From positions 310,001-374,000 of the forward strand of contig NZ_JBHEUZ010000002.1 in assembly GCF_041925275.1 (NCBI RefSeq): a stretch of DNA of 64,000 nt, written 5' to 3'. Made by a program: the position numbers and the translations under genes. This DNA comes from Parapedobacter pyrenivorans_A (GTDB lineage Bacteria > Bacteroidota > Bacteroidia > Sphingobacteriales > Sphingobacteriaceae). The stretch's first letter is position 1. Each line of letters begins with the position of its first letter. The notes under the pieces were generated by a model, which worked only from the letters and a program-made list of their open reading frames with translations, was not told the DNA's origin and did not search any database. This document shows positions 26,985 through 36,090 of this stretch, piece after piece.

Positions 26985-28733
26985 ATGAAGAAATCAGCTA
27001 AATTTTTGAAGTATATAGCAACGGCGGCATTGGTCTGTTGCGTGGCGGTGCTTGCTTCATGCAACAAAGACTTCCTCGAAAAACCCGATAGCAGCGATGT
27101 GACCATCGATACCATCTTTTCCGAAAGGATAAAGGCCGAGACGTTTCTCTGGGAAACCTACGGCACATCGGTACCGGCGGGTTTCCCCAAAGATTGGGGG
27201 CGTTGGGAAGGTATTAAAGACGCATCCATGGTAATGGCCGCTAGTGATGAAGGTGACGTATACGACGATTGGCCGGGGTCGAACACGTTCAACACCGGCG
27301 TATGGGGACCGCAATCCAATCCGGAAGACGGCTTCGGCCACCATTATAAAGGTATCCGCAATGCGAACATATTCATCGCCAACATTGACCGGGTGCCTGA
27401 CATGGTTGAGCTGGAGCGCGCGCAGATGAGGGCTGAGGCAATTTTCCTGCGGGCCCTACAGCATGCCGAACTGTTGAAGCGGTATGGGGGCATCCCCATT
27501 GTAGACCATGTGTTGCAGGCGGATGGCGACGTGAAACTGCCGCGCAACACCTATGCGGAATGTGTTGATTTCATCGTGCAGAGCTGCGACGAAGCGGCGG
27601 CTGCATTGCCCGATGGCTATCCGTCGGCATTCCTCGGACGGGCCACTAAGGGCGCGGCGTTGGCACTGAAATCGCGTGTGTTGTTGTTTGCTGCTAGTCC
27701 GCTCGCCAATAATGCAACCCCCTACAACGCGCAAGACCGCGAATATACCGGCTATGTAGATTACAATCCCGAACGGTGGCGCGCGGCAGCGGATGCCGCC
27801 AAAGCGGTGTTGGACTGGGCCGCCGGAGCAGGCAATATCCGGCTTATCGTAAACCCCGCGGACCCGGGGGCGGCATACGAGACAGCCGTGACCTTGCCTG
27901 ACAATGTGGAGGTAATCCTTGCCAATAAATCAGACAACTGGTGGGGGGCCTGGTGGCCCATGATGTTCCAGTTTGTGATGCCCCGTGGCATCTATGCGGG
28001 CTGGTATGGCCACGGCGTTACCCTGCAACATGCCCAAAAATATTATACGGTGACCGGTCAGGACCAAGTGTGGGCCAACGAAGGCTCCTACGATGAGTTC
28101 TTAGAAAAAATGGGCGAATTGGAGCCCCGGTTCCAGCGGTCAGTGTTTTACTCCGGATCGCGCTGGAACGACGAATATGGCGTACGGCATTTCTATCGGC
28201 GCAGCAATGGTTCGTGGACCGAGCACGCACCGGTGAATGGGGTGGGCTACATGAAGAAGTTCCTGGCCAGGTTGAACTGGGATGGCGGGCAACTCAATTG
28301 GCCGGTTTTCCGTTTGGCGGAGTTCTACCTGAACTATGCCGAGGCGCTTAACGAGATCAACCCCATGGACGGTGCAAGCTATACGGCGGTCAACGAAATC
28401 CGTCGCCGTGCGGGGATTCCCGAATTATCGGCGGCAGATGCACGCTACGATACACAGGAGGAACTCCGCGAAGCAATACGGAGGGAACGTGCCATCGAGT
28501 TAGCCTTTGAGGAACACCGGTACTGGGACGTAAGGCGGTGGCTTATTGCCGATGAAGAGGGCGTGATGCGGGGCAGTATGTGGGGCCTCAACCTGTATGA
28601 GCAAGAAAACGGCGACATCGTGTACCGGAAGGAAGTGTTCGAGAACCGCGTGTGGGACAACCGGATGTACCGATACCCCATACCGCAGGGTGAATTCGAC
28701 AAGGGCTATATTTCTCAGACACCGGGATGGTGA
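26985..28733 (+). CDS. SusD-family surface lipoprotein
   Basis: A 582-residue SusD homologue and partner of the SusC just upstream. MKKSAKFLKYIATAALVCCVAVLASC is the lipoprotein signal with lipobox LASC, followed by NKDFLEKPDSSDVTIDTIF. Conserved helices are FLRALQHAELLKRYGGIPIV and AVNEIRRRAGIPEL, and the C-terminal RAIELAFEEHRYWDVRRW is intact. The next gene, a second SusC, starts at the ATG 24 bp after this stop, so the four Sus genes form one operon. Confidence 0.96.
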   Translation: MKKSAKFLKYIATAALVCCVAVLASCNKDFLEKPDSSDVTIDTIFSERIKAETFLWETYGTSVPAGFPKDWGRWEGIKDASMVMAASDEGDVYDDWPGSNTFNTGVWGPQSNPEDGFGHHYKGIRNANIFIANIDRVPDMVELERAQMRAEAIFLRALQHAELLKRYGGIPIVDHVLQADGDVKLPRNTYAECVDFIVQSCDEAAAALPDGYPSAFLGRATKGAALALKSRVLLFAASPLANNATPYNAQDREYTGYVDYNPERWRAAADAAKAVLDWAAGAGNIRLIVNPADPGAAYETAVTLPDNVEVILANKSDNWWGAWWPMMFQFVMPRGIYAGWYGHGVTLQHAQKYYTVTGQDQVWANEGSYDEFLEKMGELEPRFQRSVFYSGSRWNDEYGVRHFYRRSNGSWTEHAPVNGVGYMKKFLARLNWDGGQLNWPVFRLAEFYLNYAEALNEINPMDGASYTAVNEIRRRAGIPELSAADARYDTQEELREAIRRERAIELAFEEHRYWDVRRWLIADEEGVMRGSMWGLNLYEQENGDIVYRKEVFENRVWDNRMYRYPIPQGEFDKGYISQTPGW

Positions 28734-28756
28734 TACCCAACCCAAATCGTAACATT

Positions 28757-31756
28757 ATGAACAAGTATATCAGTATTTTTTTGATAATTGGAATCTGGTG
28801 CCCCGTGACCTTGGTGGCGCAGGAACAGACATCGGGGCGGGTGGCCGACTCATACGGATACGGGCTGTCATTTGTGTCCATCCAACATGGGGCCGGTACC
28901 CCGCAGGGGCAGACCGACGAAAACGGTGCCTTCACGATTACACTGGCAGATACGGCCACATTGGTGTTTAGCCTGCCGGGCTACGAAACGACTACGCAAT
29001 TTGTGCGCCCGGGCCAGCAGGATATCGTGCTCGTGATGGCCCCCGACAGCCGTACCGCCTTGGTGGATGTGGCATTTGGCCAGCAATCGCAGCACGCGGT
29101 CACCGCCTCCATCGCTACGGTGGGCGGCGACGTATTACGCACTACGCCGGTGCCAACATTGAGCAATACGCTGTTCGGACGGCTGCCCGGCCTGACGGTG
29201 ATGCAAGGGAGCGGCGAACCGGGATACGACGCCCCGCAGCTATTTATCCGTGGCATGGGTACGTATCAGGATAATAGTTTCCTCGTTTTTGTGGATGGAC
29301 TTGAAACACCGTTCGACCAGCTTTCGGTCGATGAGATTGAGACGATATCCGTGCTGAAAGATGCCGCCGCGCTTTCCCAGTTCGGTATCCGCGGTGCCAA
29401 CGGCGCCCTATGGGTAACCACTAAGCGGGGGCAGGCCGGCAAAACCCGCATTACCCTCCATGCGCGCAACGGGTGGCAGCAGCCCACCACGTTGCCCCAG
29501 TTTGTAAACGCTTACGACTACGCGCACTTGTACAACGAGGCCCTCGAAAACGATAGACTGGCACCCCGCTATGGGGCAGACGAATTGGAGGCATACCGCA
29601 CCGGCAGCGACCCCTACCTATACCCCAATGTGAATTGGTATGATGAGGTGCTGCGCAAGCATGCTCCGCAGCGCGATATGAGCCTTACCTTTTCAGGCGG
29701 TGGACAGACCGCACGCTACTTTATCCTGCTGGGCTACAATCGCAATGAAGGACTGTATGCCAATACCGACCGCGACCGGGTAGAAAACTCGAATGCTGAT
29801 TTCCAGCGGTACAACTTCCGTGCGAATGTGGATATGCAGCTGAGCAAATACGTATCGGCGGCGATGGACCTGGGGGGCCGCATTGAAGACCGCCATTTCC
29901 CCAATTTCGACGGACCCCAACTGTGGGATAACATGGCGCGGTTTCCGGCCAATGCATACCCTGTGCGTAACCCCAATGGTACATGGGGTGGAAACGCGCT
30001 ATATTTCGATAACCCCGTGGCATCTGTGTTGGATAGGGGGCTGAACTCCAGCACTGACCGTAACCTGATGGCTACGCTTCGCCTTACCGAGCATCTTGAT
30101 TTCATTACCGAAGGCCTTAGCCTCCATCAAACGGTCTCGTTCAATAACTGGCATCGCGGCAACTACAATAAGACGCGCAATATTGCCGTATACGAATTGA
30201 GTGCCCAAACGGGTGCAGCGGACCAACAGGAATATGCGTACCGGCAACACGGCACCCGTACAGACCTATCCATAGACCAGAGCGGAAATAACCAGTGGAA
30301 CCGGACCACCCTTCAATTCTCGGCGAACTACGACCGCGACTTTGGTGCCAACAGCATCGCTGCCCAGCTGATGTATTACCAAGACGTATATGCGGTGAGC
30401 GGCAACAATGTGCCTTATGCCAGCCAGAGCGTGATGGGGCGTTTGCACTACGGCTACGCCGACAAGTACTTTGCCGAGCTGGGCTTTTCCTACAGCGGAT
30501 CCGAACGCTTTCCAGCAGGGAACCGTTTCGGCTTTTTCCCCGCCCTGTCGGGCGCGTGGGTGATCAGCAACGAAGACTTCCTCAAACGCAATACAGTCTT
30601 TTCGTACCTCAAGGCCAGGGCGTCCGTAGGACTGTTGGGCAACGATCGGTTGACGGGCCCCCGGTTTGCCTACCAGCAGGATTTTTACTACTCGGGCAAC
30701 TATTATTTCGGACCGGGAAACAATGGTTTCGGCACCATCGTGGAAGGTGTACCGGGCAACCCCGGCATTTCGTGGGAAAAGTCATTGCAGTATAACCTCG
30801 GCGTGGAAGCGACCCTGTATAACCGGTTTGATATAGGGATCGATGCGTATTACGAAAGCCGCTGGGATATCTTGGCGACCGACGATGGTACGGTACCTTC
30901 TTATGTAGGGTTGGGCTCCGCATACAGCAATATGGGCGAAGTAAACAATTGGGGATTTGAGGCGACGGCCAACTACCGGAATACCGTTGGCAACCTGGCC
31001 TACCAGGTGGGCGGTAGTATCTTCTATAGCCGCAACGAGATCGTGGCAATGAATGAGGTGGTGCGGGCCGAACCTTACCTGTATCGAACCGGCCACCCCG
31101 TGGGGCAGCCATTCGGGTTACAGGCCGACGGGTTTTGGGGCGTAGACGATTTTGACGGCAATGGGTCGTTATTGCCAAGCCTACCGGTCTCTACCTTTGC
31201 ACCTGTGCAGCCCGGCGATATCCGCTACGTAGACCAGAATACCGATGGACTGATCGACGAAAATGATTACGTTGCCATTGGCGATGCCTTCCAGCCGGCG
31301 CTTACTTACACCGTCAACATGGGAGGAACGTTCAAAGGAGTGGACATCCAGGTGTTTTTCCAAGGGACGGGCGAGCGTAGCCTATTCCTCGATGGCACCT
31401 ATTTCTGGGCGCTACAGAATGACAATAACATCCCGGCAATGGCCTTGAACCGGTGGACACCGCAAACCGCTGCACAGGCAGATTATCCACGGCTGAGTAC
31501 GTTGCCGAATGACAATAATTACCAGCATTCGTCGTTCTGGATGCGATCCGGCGCGATGTTGCGGTTGCGGAATGTGGAACTGGGCTATACGTTGCCCAGC
31601 GGCTGGCAGCAGAAGCTGCGTCTCAACAACTTGCGCATTTACGTGAGCGGAATCAATCTCGCCACGTGGAGCGAGGTGGACGGTACAGACCCCGAAAGCA
31701 TCGGCGGATACCCGCCGTTGAAATCCTATAATGTCGGACTAACGGCTCAGTTTTAA
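28757..31756 (+). CDS. Second SusC-family transporter, with degenerate TonB-box region
   Basis: A 999-residue SusC paralogue in tandem with the pair upstream. The signal peptide is MNKYISIFLIIGIWCPVTLVAQ. The carboxypeptidase-like domain is diverged (GRVADSYGYGLSFVSIQ instead of G-V-T-D-x-G-x-P-L-P-G-V), and where SusC proteins have DEVVVVGYG this one has LVDVAFGQQSQHAVTA. The plug motif FGIRGANGALWVTTKRG and the barrel motif GSERFPAGNRFGFFPALSGA are present, ending in VGLTAQF. The altered TonB-box region may mean a specialised TonB partner or reduced TonB coupling. The ATG at 28757 is preferred over a GTG at 28727 that would overlap SusD. Its own SusD follows. Confidence 0.94.
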   Translation: MNKYISIFLIIGIWCPVTLVAQEQTSGRVADSYGYGLSFVSIQHGAGTPQGQTDENGAFTITLADTATLVFSLPGYETTTQFVRPGQQDIVLVMAPDSRTALVDVAFGQQSQHAVTASIATVGGDVLRTTPVPTLSNTLFGRLPGLTVMQGSGEPGYDAPQLFIRGMGTYQDNSFLVFVDGLETPFDQLSVDEIETISVLKDAAALSQFGIRGANGALWVTTKRGQAGKTRITLHARNGWQQPTTLPQFVNAYDYAHLYNEALENDRLAPRYGADELEAYRTGSDPYLYPNVNWYDEVLRKHAPQRDMSLTFSGGGQTARYFILLGYNRNEGLYANTDRDRVENSNADFQRYNFRANVDMQLSKYVSAAMDLGGRIEDRHFPNFDGPQLWDNMARFPANAYPVRNPNGTWGGNALYFDNPVASVLDRGLNSSTDRNLMATLRLTEHLDFITEGLSLHQTVSFNNWHRGNYNKTRNIAVYELSAQTGAADQQEYAYRQHGTRTDLSIDQSGNNQWNRTTLQFSANYDRDFGANSIAAQLMYYQDVYAVSGNNVPYASQSVMGRLHYGYADKYFAELGFSYSGSERFPAGNRFGFFPALSGAWVISNEDFLKRNTVFSYLKARASVGLLGNDRLTGPRFAYQQDFYYSGNYYFGPGNNGFGTIVEGVPGNPGISWEKSLQYNLGVEATLYNRFDIGIDAYYESRWDILATDDGTVPSYVGLGSAYSNMGEVNNWGFEATANYRNTVGNLAYQVGGSIFYSRNEIVAMNEVVRAEPYLYRTGHPVGQPFGLQADGFWGVDDFDGNGSLLPSLPVSTFAPVQPGDIRYVDQNTDGLIDENDYVAIGDAFQPALTYTVNMGGTFKGVDIQVFFQGTGERSLFLDGTYFWALQNDNNIPAMALNRWTPQTAAQADYPRLSTLPNDNNYQHSSFWMRSGAMLRLRNVELGYTLPSGWQQKLRLNNLRIYVSGINLATWSEVDGTDPESIGGYPPLKSYNVGLTAQF

Positions 31757-31773
31757 ACCCGTTGTTTATTACG

Positions 31774-33456
31774 ATGACCATGAAGAAAATAATGATAGGG
31801 CTTGTGGCAGCATTCCTGCTGACCGCTTGCGAAAAGAATTTCCTTGACAGAAGGCTTGATACCAACTACACGGTAGACCAAGTATTCAATTCAGCCGGCA
31901 CGATGCGCGATTTCGGGTTGGGCATTTATACATATCTGCCGGCCGGCTTTGATCGCATCGATGGCGCGTTGCTCGCATCCGCCTCGGACGAAGCGGTACA
32001 TGCGTGGCCGGGATCGGCCGTGCACCGGTTGGTAAATGGCAGCTGGAGTGCATTCAGCAATCCGGACGACCAATGGGCGGCCAACTATGCCGGCGTCCGT
32101 AAAGCAACCTTGTTTTTGGATCGATCGACCGATTACCGCCAGATTGTTTACCGCGATACCATTACCGAAAGCGGCAAAAATGCGTATGTAAATGATGTAA
32201 ACGATATCGGCTGGCTGCGTGCCGAGGCGGTGGCATTGCGTGCATATTTCTATTTCGAACTGATTAAACGTTACGGTGGTGTGCCCATCATCCAGGAAGT
32301 GCTTGATGCCGACACGCCCCCCATGCTGCCCCGCAATTCGTACGACGAATGTGTGGCGTTCATCGTTTCACAGATTGATGAGGCCTTGCCGGCGCTCCGC
32401 GACTCGTGGCGTGGATTCCAGTCCGACCGTTTCTTGGGGCGAATTACCCAAGGTGCCGCCATGGCACTCAAAGCGCGGGTCTTGCTGTATGCGGCGAGCC
32501 CATTGAACAACCCAGCAGGCGATGAGGCAAAATGGCTTGCGGCTGCACAGGCTGCCCACGAGGTGATTGCACTCAATCGGTATAGCCTCGCTGACAATTA
32601 CCGCGACTTATTCAGGGCGGTAGACAATGGCGAATTTATCTTGGAGCGCCGTTATAGTGCTGCCAACAACCTGGAACGGTCCAGTTACCCGGTGGGCTTC
32701 GAGGGTGCGCGCGGTGGCACGAACCCGTCGCAAAACCTCGTGGATGCGTATGAGACGATCAATGGGTTGCCCATTGACGAGGACCCCGATTACGATGCCC
32801 AGCAGCCTTACGACAACCGGGATCCACGCCTGCAGATGAGTATCATCGTGAACAACTCAGCATATAAAGGACGTACTGTGGAACTGTGGGATGGCGGGCT
32901 GGATGGACCGGGGAAGCCGCGCGCTACAGAAACCGGCTACTACCTGAAGAAGTTTGTGGATGAAGGCCTTGATCTGTTGCAGAATCGTACCAGCACACAT
33001 AATTGGATTTATTTCCGGTACGCGGAGATACTCCTGAACTATGCCGAAGCTATGAACGAAGCTTACGGACCGGATGCTGTGCCTGCCGGATTCACCCTAT
33101 CTGCCCGGGAGGCGTTGAATAGGGTAAGGCAACGGCCGGGCGTCGACATGCCGCCGGTGACCGATGCAGCCGCAGCCGAATTCCGGAATCGCGTGCAAAA
33201 TGAGCGCCGTGTGGAGTTGGCCTTTGAAGAGCACCGGTTTTGGGATGTACGCCGCTGGCAGATTGCTGAACAGGCGTTGGGGCAGCCCATCCGAGGCGTA
33301 GCGATTTCACGAGCAGGCGATGGTACCATGACTTATACCTACCCGGTGCAAGCGGTGCAAAGCCGGGTGTTTGAGAACAAGATGTACCTTTACCCGGTAC
33401 CGCGGGCTGAAGTGGAGAAATCGAATGGCGGCCTTACACAAAATGAGGGGTGGTAA
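31774..33456 (+). CDS. SusD-family surface lipoprotein, partner of the second SusC
   Basis: A 560-residue SusD homologue. MTMKKIMIGLVAAFLLTAC is a lipoprotein signal with lipobox LTAC, then EKNFLDRRLDTNYTVDQVF. Family motifs are ALRAYFYFELIKRYGGVPII, ALNRVRQRPGVDMP and RRVELAFEEHRFWDVRRW. It is clearly closer to the SusD at 2274 (both have the GPDAVPAG-SAREALN-R-R stretch) than to the one at 26985, pointing to duplication between loci. The start could also be ATG 31780. It lies 17 bp after SusC, and the beta-helix/GH43 gene follows. Confidence 0.95.
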   Translation: MTMKKIMIGLVAAFLLTACEKNFLDRRLDTNYTVDQVFNSAGTMRDFGLGIYTYLPAGFDRIDGALLASASDEAVHAWPGSAVHRLVNGSWSAFSNPDDQWAANYAGVRKATLFLDRSTDYRQIVYRDTITESGKNAYVNDVNDIGWLRAEAVALRAYFYFELIKRYGGVPIIQEVLDADTPPMLPRNSYDECVAFIVSQIDEALPALRDSWRGFQSDRFLGRITQGAAMALKARVLLYAASPLNNPAGDEAKWLAAAQAAHEVIALNRYSLADNYRDLFRAVDNGEFILERRYSAANNLERSSYPVGFEGARGGTNPSQNLVDAYETINGLPIDEDPDYDAQQPYDNRDPRLQMSIIVNNSAYKGRTVELWDGGLDGPGKPRATETGYYLKKFVDEGLDLLQNRTSTHNWIYFRYAEILLNYAEAMNEAYGPDAVPAGFTLSAREALNRVRQRPGVDMPPVTDAAAAEFRNRVQNERRVELAFEEHRFWDVRRWQIAEQALGQPIRGVAISRAGDGTMTYTYPVQAVQSRVFENKMYLYPVPRAEVEKSNGGLTQNEGW

Positions 33457-33487
33457 CATGCACCGTAGAAAGATAGAGAAATTCATA

Positions 33488-35941
33488 ATGATGAAGCGAA
33501 TCGTATATGTATTAATGACTTGCTGTCTGATAGGGCAGGGGGCCTATGCCGACACGTACTATGTAGATGCGCGTGATGGGGACGACCGGTCCTCCGGTCG
33601 GGATTCTACCGCCGCATGGCGGAGCCTCGACCGCGTGAACCAAGAAACGTTCCAGCCCGGCGACACCCTGCTGTTCCGTGCCGGCCGCATTTATGAAGGC
33701 CAGCTCAAACCCCAAGGTTCCGGCTCGGAAGCACAGCCCATCGTAGTTGCTAATTTCGGTGAGGGGTACAAGCCCCGGCTGCAGGCACATGGACGGTTCC
33801 TTGCTACCGTGCACCTCTATAACGTATCGGGGTGGGAGCTTTCGGGCCTCGACATCTCCAACTACGGCCCCGAACGGGAGGCCGGCCGGGCAGGGGTGAT
33901 TGTCGAAATCCGGGATTTCGGCGTAGCGAAAGCGATTAGGCTCCACGAGTTGGACATCCACGACGTGAACGGCAGCTTGGTGAAGAAAGAAGGCGGCGGT
34001 GCGGGCATTATCATTAAGAATGGCGGCCGCGAAACCCCTTCGTGGTATGAAGGGCTTACCATCGAACACAATACCGTGAAGCGGACCCACCGCAACGGTA
34101 TCCTCATCAATGGTTATTGGAGCCGCGACAACTGGCACCCTAGCCGCAACGTCGTCATCCGCCATAACCTGCTGGAAGGGGTGCCGGGCGATGGTATTGT
34201 ACCCATTGGCTGCGATTCGGCGCTGATTGAATGGAACGTGATGCGCGACTGCCCCCGGCTGTTGCCCGATGGCGAAGCGGCCGCAGGGATATGGCCGTGG
34301 AGCTGTGACAATACGGTTATCCAGTTCAACGAGGTGAGCGATCACAAAGCGCCGTGGGATGCGCAAGGGTTTGATTCCGACTGGAATTGCCGCAACACGA
34401 TCATCCAGTACAACTACAGCCACGACAACGAGGGCGGTTTTTTATTGGTGTGTGATGACGGCAGCGCAAGCGCGCGGTCGAGCGTGGGCAACACAGGTAC
34501 CATCGTACGATACAACGTAAGCGTGAATGACGGCGGCCGCATAACCGGGAAACACGCCGGTTTTTCGCCCGTGATACACCTGCCGGGACCCACTTCCAAT
34601 ACGAAAATATACAACAACGTATTGTTTGTATCGGCCCACCGGCACCCCGATGCCGACAGCACATTGATCGCTTTCGATAATTGGCACGGTTACCCCGACA
34701 GTACGCTGATTGCCAATAACATTTTTTATACACTATCGCCCGTGGACTACGAGGACGCGAAAGCCACCCATATTTTTTATAGCCACAACCTGTACTACGG
34801 TGAGCATATCGACCGGCCCGCCGACCCGGCAGCGGTATTGGACAATCCGCTGTTCGTTACGCTGGAAAACGTGGGCCACCCCGGAATGGAGGCGCTCAAA
34901 GGGTTGTTGTTGAAGGGTGATTCGCCCGCTAAGGGGAAAGGCCTACCATTGGTAGACACTACAGTGAATGATTTGTTCGGTCAGCCTGTACTGCCCGGCC
35001 AGTCGCCCGATATCGGGGTGGCCAACAACTTGAGTCGGACGGTGTTTGCGCCCGGCCAGCTTTGGCCAGACGATCGGGGCGAGCACATCAATGCCCACGG
35101 CGGGGCGATCGTGCATCACGATGGCGTATACTATTGGTATGGCGAAAAGCGCGGCGGCAGACAGTCGCAGGGCGTGAACGTGTATAGCTCTACCGATCTC
35201 TACCACTGGCGCTACGAGGCGCTGGCCCTTTCGCCTGTGGACGATTCCAACAGCGATATCACGTGGGGCTGCATCATGGAGCGGCCCAAGGTAATCTACA
35301 ACGAGCAGACCAAGCAATTCGTCATGTGGTTCCACCTGGAACTGCGCGGCCAAGGCTACGCTGCGGCGCGTGCGGCTGTGGCGGTGAGCGACTCGCCTAC
35401 GGGGCCGTTCCGTTTCGTGGATAGTTTCCGGCCGAATGGGAACATGTCACGCGATATGGGCTTGTTCGTAGACGACGACGGCAGCGCGTACCACATCTAC
35501 GCTTCCGACGACAATTTTGACCTGCGTATTTCGCGGTTAACCGACGACTACCTGAAGCCGACCACGAAAGATAGCCTCCTTTTCCGCGAGCACCGCGAAG
35601 CACCGGCGCTATTCAAATATAAGGGAAAGTATTACCTCTTCACCAGTGCGTGCACCGGTTGGCAGCCCAACCAGGCGCGGCTGTATGTGGCCGATAACCT
35701 GTTCGGACCGTGGACGTCGCTCGGCGACCCGATGCGAGGGCCGGAGTCTGAAATTACCTTCGATGCGCAATCGACATTTGTGCTGCCCGTGGTGGGTAAA
35801 AAAGATGCATTTATTTTTATGGCCGACCGCTGGAAGCCAGGCAATCTCAAAGATAGTCGCTATATTTGGCTGCCCGTCCGCCTCGACGAGGACGTCCCTT
35901 ACGTGCAATGGGAGGATGCGTGGAGCCTTGATGACTTATGA
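33488..35941 (+). CDS. Right-handed beta-helix protein fused to a GH43 exo-beta-1,3-galactanase-like domain
   Basis: An 817-residue exported two-domain protein. After the signal peptide (MMKRIVYVLMTCCLIGQGAYA) residues about 25-515 form a right-handed parallel beta-helix (TYYVDARDGDD start, repeated LTIEHNTVKRTHRNGILI and NTIIQYNYSHDNEGGFLLV turns), a fold of polysaccharide lyases and some glycosidases. From about residue 518 a GH43 propeller begins: HINAHGGAIVHHDGVYYWYG, ERPKVIYNEQTKQFVMWFH, EAPALFKYKGKYYLFTSACT, GWQPN. These match best the GH43_24/34 group, which includes exo-beta-1,3-galactanases. The fusion suggests coupled cleavage of one substrate, perhaps arabinogalactan. I chose ATG 33488; frames from 33371 overlap SusD. 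It is the first enzyme after two SusCD pairs. Confidence 0.88.
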   Translation: MMKRIVYVLMTCCLIGQGAYADTYYVDARDGDDRSSGRDSTAAWRSLDRVNQETFQPGDTLLFRAGRIYEGQLKPQGSGSEAQPIVVANFGEGYKPRLQAHGRFLATVHLYNVSGWELSGLDISNYGPEREAGRAGVIVEIRDFGVAKAIRLHELDIHDVNGSLVKKEGGGAGIIIKNGGRETPSWYEGLTIEHNTVKRTHRNGILINGYWSRDNWHPSRNVVIRHNLLEGVPGDGIVPIGCDSALIEWNVMRDCPRLLPDGEAAAGIWPWSCDNTVIQFNEVSDHKAPWDAQGFDSDWNCRNTIIQYNYSHDNEGGFLLVCDDGSASARSSVGNTGTIVRYNVSVNDGGRITGKHAGFSPVIHLPGPTSNTKIYNNVLFVSAHRHPDADSTLIAFDNWHGYPDSTLIANNIFYTLSPVDYEDAKATHIFYSHNLYYGEHIDRPADPAAVLDNPLFVTLENVGHPGMEALKGLLLKGDSPAKGKGLPLVDTTVNDLFGQPVLPGQSPDIGVANNLSRTVFAPGQLWPDDRGEHINAHGGAIVHHDGVYYWYGEKRGGRQSQGVNVYSSTDLYHWRYEALALSPVDDSNSDITWGCIMERPKVIYNEQTKQFVMWFHLELRGQGYAAARAAVAVSDSPTGPFRFVDSFRPNGNMSRDMGLFVDDDGSAYHIYASDDNFDLRISRLTDDYLKPTTKDSLLFREHREAPALFKYKGKYYLFTSACTGWQPNQARLYVADNLFGPWTSLGDPMRGPESEITFDAQSTFVLPVVGKKDAFIFMADRWKPGNLKDSRYIWLPVRLDEDVPYVQWEDAWSLDDL

Positions 35942-35957
35942 TAATTGCTGATTGCTT

Positions 35958-36086
35958 ATGAAGGAAATATGGCTACTGGGTGCGTGGATGGCATGCACAT
36001 TCGTGTGGGGTTTTGCTCAGCCCCGCGAGCTGAAGCTGCGAACGGATGTGCCGCTGGACTCCAACGCTAAAGGTAATTACAGATAA
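35958..36086 (+). pseudogene. Truncated N-terminal stub of a secreted enzyme (possibly GH43-like)
   Basis: An ATG frame of 42 codons encodes a good signal peptide (MKEIWLLGAWMACTFVWGFA) and a mature start QPRELKLRTDVPLDS that resembles the N-termini of secreted GH43 or GH117-like enzymes, then breaks into NAKGNYR and a stop. The next gene begins 5 bp later and has clearly lower GC. I infer that a secreted glycosidase gene following the beta-helix/GH43 gene lost its body when the DUF1080 gene was inserted or by a deletion. No remaining 3' part of it is seen downstream. Confidence 0.5.
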
Positions 36087-36090
36087 AGTC

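Noticed and set aside
28727..28756. GTG start for the second SusC overlapping SusD
   Set aside because: The ATG at 28757 gives a clean signal peptide at normal spacing; the extension VIPNPNRNI is unlike a signal peptide.
33512..34423. Long minus-strand open frame (303 codons) opposite the beta-helix/GH43 gene
   Set aside because: It is antisense to a clear gene in GC-rich DNA, has no domain or signal peptide, and its length is explained by codon bias on the other strand.
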